From assembly GCA_965206195.1 (NCBI GenBank), contig CBDBIZ010000008.1, positions 7,984 to 71,983 on the forward strand: 64,000 nt of DNA, in the 5' to 3' direction. The translations under genes were made by a program, and so were the position numbers. Under the pieces are notes generated by a model. That model saw nothing but the letters and a program-made list of their open reading frames with translations. It did no database searches and was not told the origin of the DNA. This stretch comes from JAAOIF01 sp965206195 (lineage in GTDB: Bacteria > Pseudomonadota > Gammaproteobacteria > PS1 > Pseudothioglobaceae). Below, one piece after another: positions 63,489 through 64,000 of the stretch. The number at the start of each line of letters is the position of its first letter. The first letter of the stretch is position 1.

Positions 63489-63686
63489 TCAAGAACCATT
63501 TGTTTTGGAGCTGTTGTCATCAGCAATTTCATATGCAGTCTGTATTCCTGCAGCACCAGCTGTTGAACCACTGGCACCAAGTTTTTCGATTGCTTCTTTA
63601 ATTTTATCCTTTTCATCTCCAAATGTTGAAGGAAGCAAGACTCCTGCTTCACCTGCATAAGTTACTATTGCTATTCTATCCTGGTC
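63489..63686 (-). pseudogene. VWA-domain protein fragment
   Basis: On the minus strand the frame entering from the MITE reads QDRIAIVTYAGEAGVLLPST, then LGASGSTAGAAGIQTAYEIA and stops at 63489. These blocks match the middle of YfbK-type von Willebrand A proteins, including the STAGAAGI loop. Both ends are lost, one at the MITE. Confidence 0.8.
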
Positions 63687-63859
63687 TTTAACCCGGATTT
63701 GTCATTAGGAATCGTAATGAGGACATAAAGCACAATAAAACAGGCACTTATGTCCAGAGGCATAGCACCGCTATGGTGATTCGACAAGTCTATGTTAAGT
63801 GTCTGTTTTGAAGTGATTTATGGACGTAATAGATTTTCTAATGACAATTTCGGGTTTAA
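63687..63859 (+). repeat. MITE-like repeat, copy 8
   Basis: Full copy, flanked by TTTAA on both sides, inserted in the VWA gene remnant. Confidence 0.9.
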
Positions 63860-63966
63860 GATTGTCCACCATTGTTTTGAAATGCCCGTAGACAAACGAA
63901 CAAATATACGAGTAGAATACCCAATTGAATTGTTGTGAAGTCCAACCATCGACACATTAAAGTAAC

Positions 63967-64000
63967 TTTAACCCGGAATTGTCATTAGGAATCGTAATGA
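63967..64000 (+). repeat. MITE-like repeat, partial copy 9 (runs off the window)
   Basis: TTTAACCCGGAATTGTCATT, then the internal AGGAATCGTAATGA, continuing beyond the window end. The 107 bp between copies 8 and 9 show no recognisable gene. Confidence 0.82.

Noticed and set aside
63407..63658. 83-residue minus-strand ORF as a gene
   Set aside because: A different minus-strand frame (63489-63686) gives a clear VWA-domain sequence; the 83-residue ORF is its shadow.
58986..64000. Cassette array continuing past 58.9 kb
   Set aside because: Genes are on both strands, no attC-like site separates them, and they look like core metabolism. The repeats here are MITEs, not attC.

Overview
The window looks like part of a Bacteroidota chromosome, probably Cytophagia-like, AT-rich and dense in mobile DNA. 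The evidence is many lipoproteins with short signal peptides ending in a Cys lipobox, a protease with a type IX secretion sorting domain (37332-39170), a NamZ-type muramidase, and a candidate TAnnTTTG promoter.

The dominant structure (about 7.4-54.5 kb, plus a displaced piece at 1-3.2 kb) is an integron-like gene-cassette array. At least 24 cassettes, all with genes on the + strand, are separated by 60-234 nt imperfect palindromes. Each palindrome begins with nnnnAAC and ends with GTTnnnn, like attC sites. In about 20 cassettes the first 9-10 bases are the reverse complement of the last 9-10 bases of the same cassette, as expected for units that circularise at G^TT. A tyrosine recombinase (6494-7366) lies immediately before the first cassette, next to a perfect 24-nt palindrome (7386-7409) that could be the attI-like site. 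The recombinase has all catalytic residues and an SPLD tail, but lacks the extra segment typical of IntI.

Cassette cargo is unusual: 1-4 genes each, rich in likely antagonism functions. There is one complete SDP-type (SdpC-A-B-I) toxin/immunity operon, a second SdpC-I-A-B operon cut by an IS, and a third sdpI remnant. A bacteriocin-like precursor cassette is present in three copies of equal length (1783 bp). A family of lipoprotein zinc metallopeptidases recurs, each followed by, and usually overlapping, a small lipoprotein. Three copies of an erythromycin-esterase-like gene, a TPR protein, DUF1963-like and LA_2272-like proteins, and a TIR-like nucleotide-binding gene remnant are also present. 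Several cassettes are duplicated, chimeric or frameshifted.

Mobile elements: four copies of one IS3-family element (1262 bp), one ISAzo13-family element, an IS5-family transposase, remnants of another IS3 and of an IS1595, and a dispersed ~174-bp MITE-like repeat (9 full or partial copies). The MITE has CCCGGA(A/T)TTGTCATTAG inverted ends and 5-bp AT-rich flanking repeats.

Beyond the array (54.6-64 kb) come a type IIG restriction-modification enzyme and a broken Abi-like gene. Apparent core genes follow: NamZ, a FtsX/LolE-type permease, a dolichol-phosphate-mannose-synthase-like glycosyltransferase and a GmhB-like phosphatase. The window ends in IS and VWA-gene debris. No rRNA, tRNA or CRISPR array was seen.
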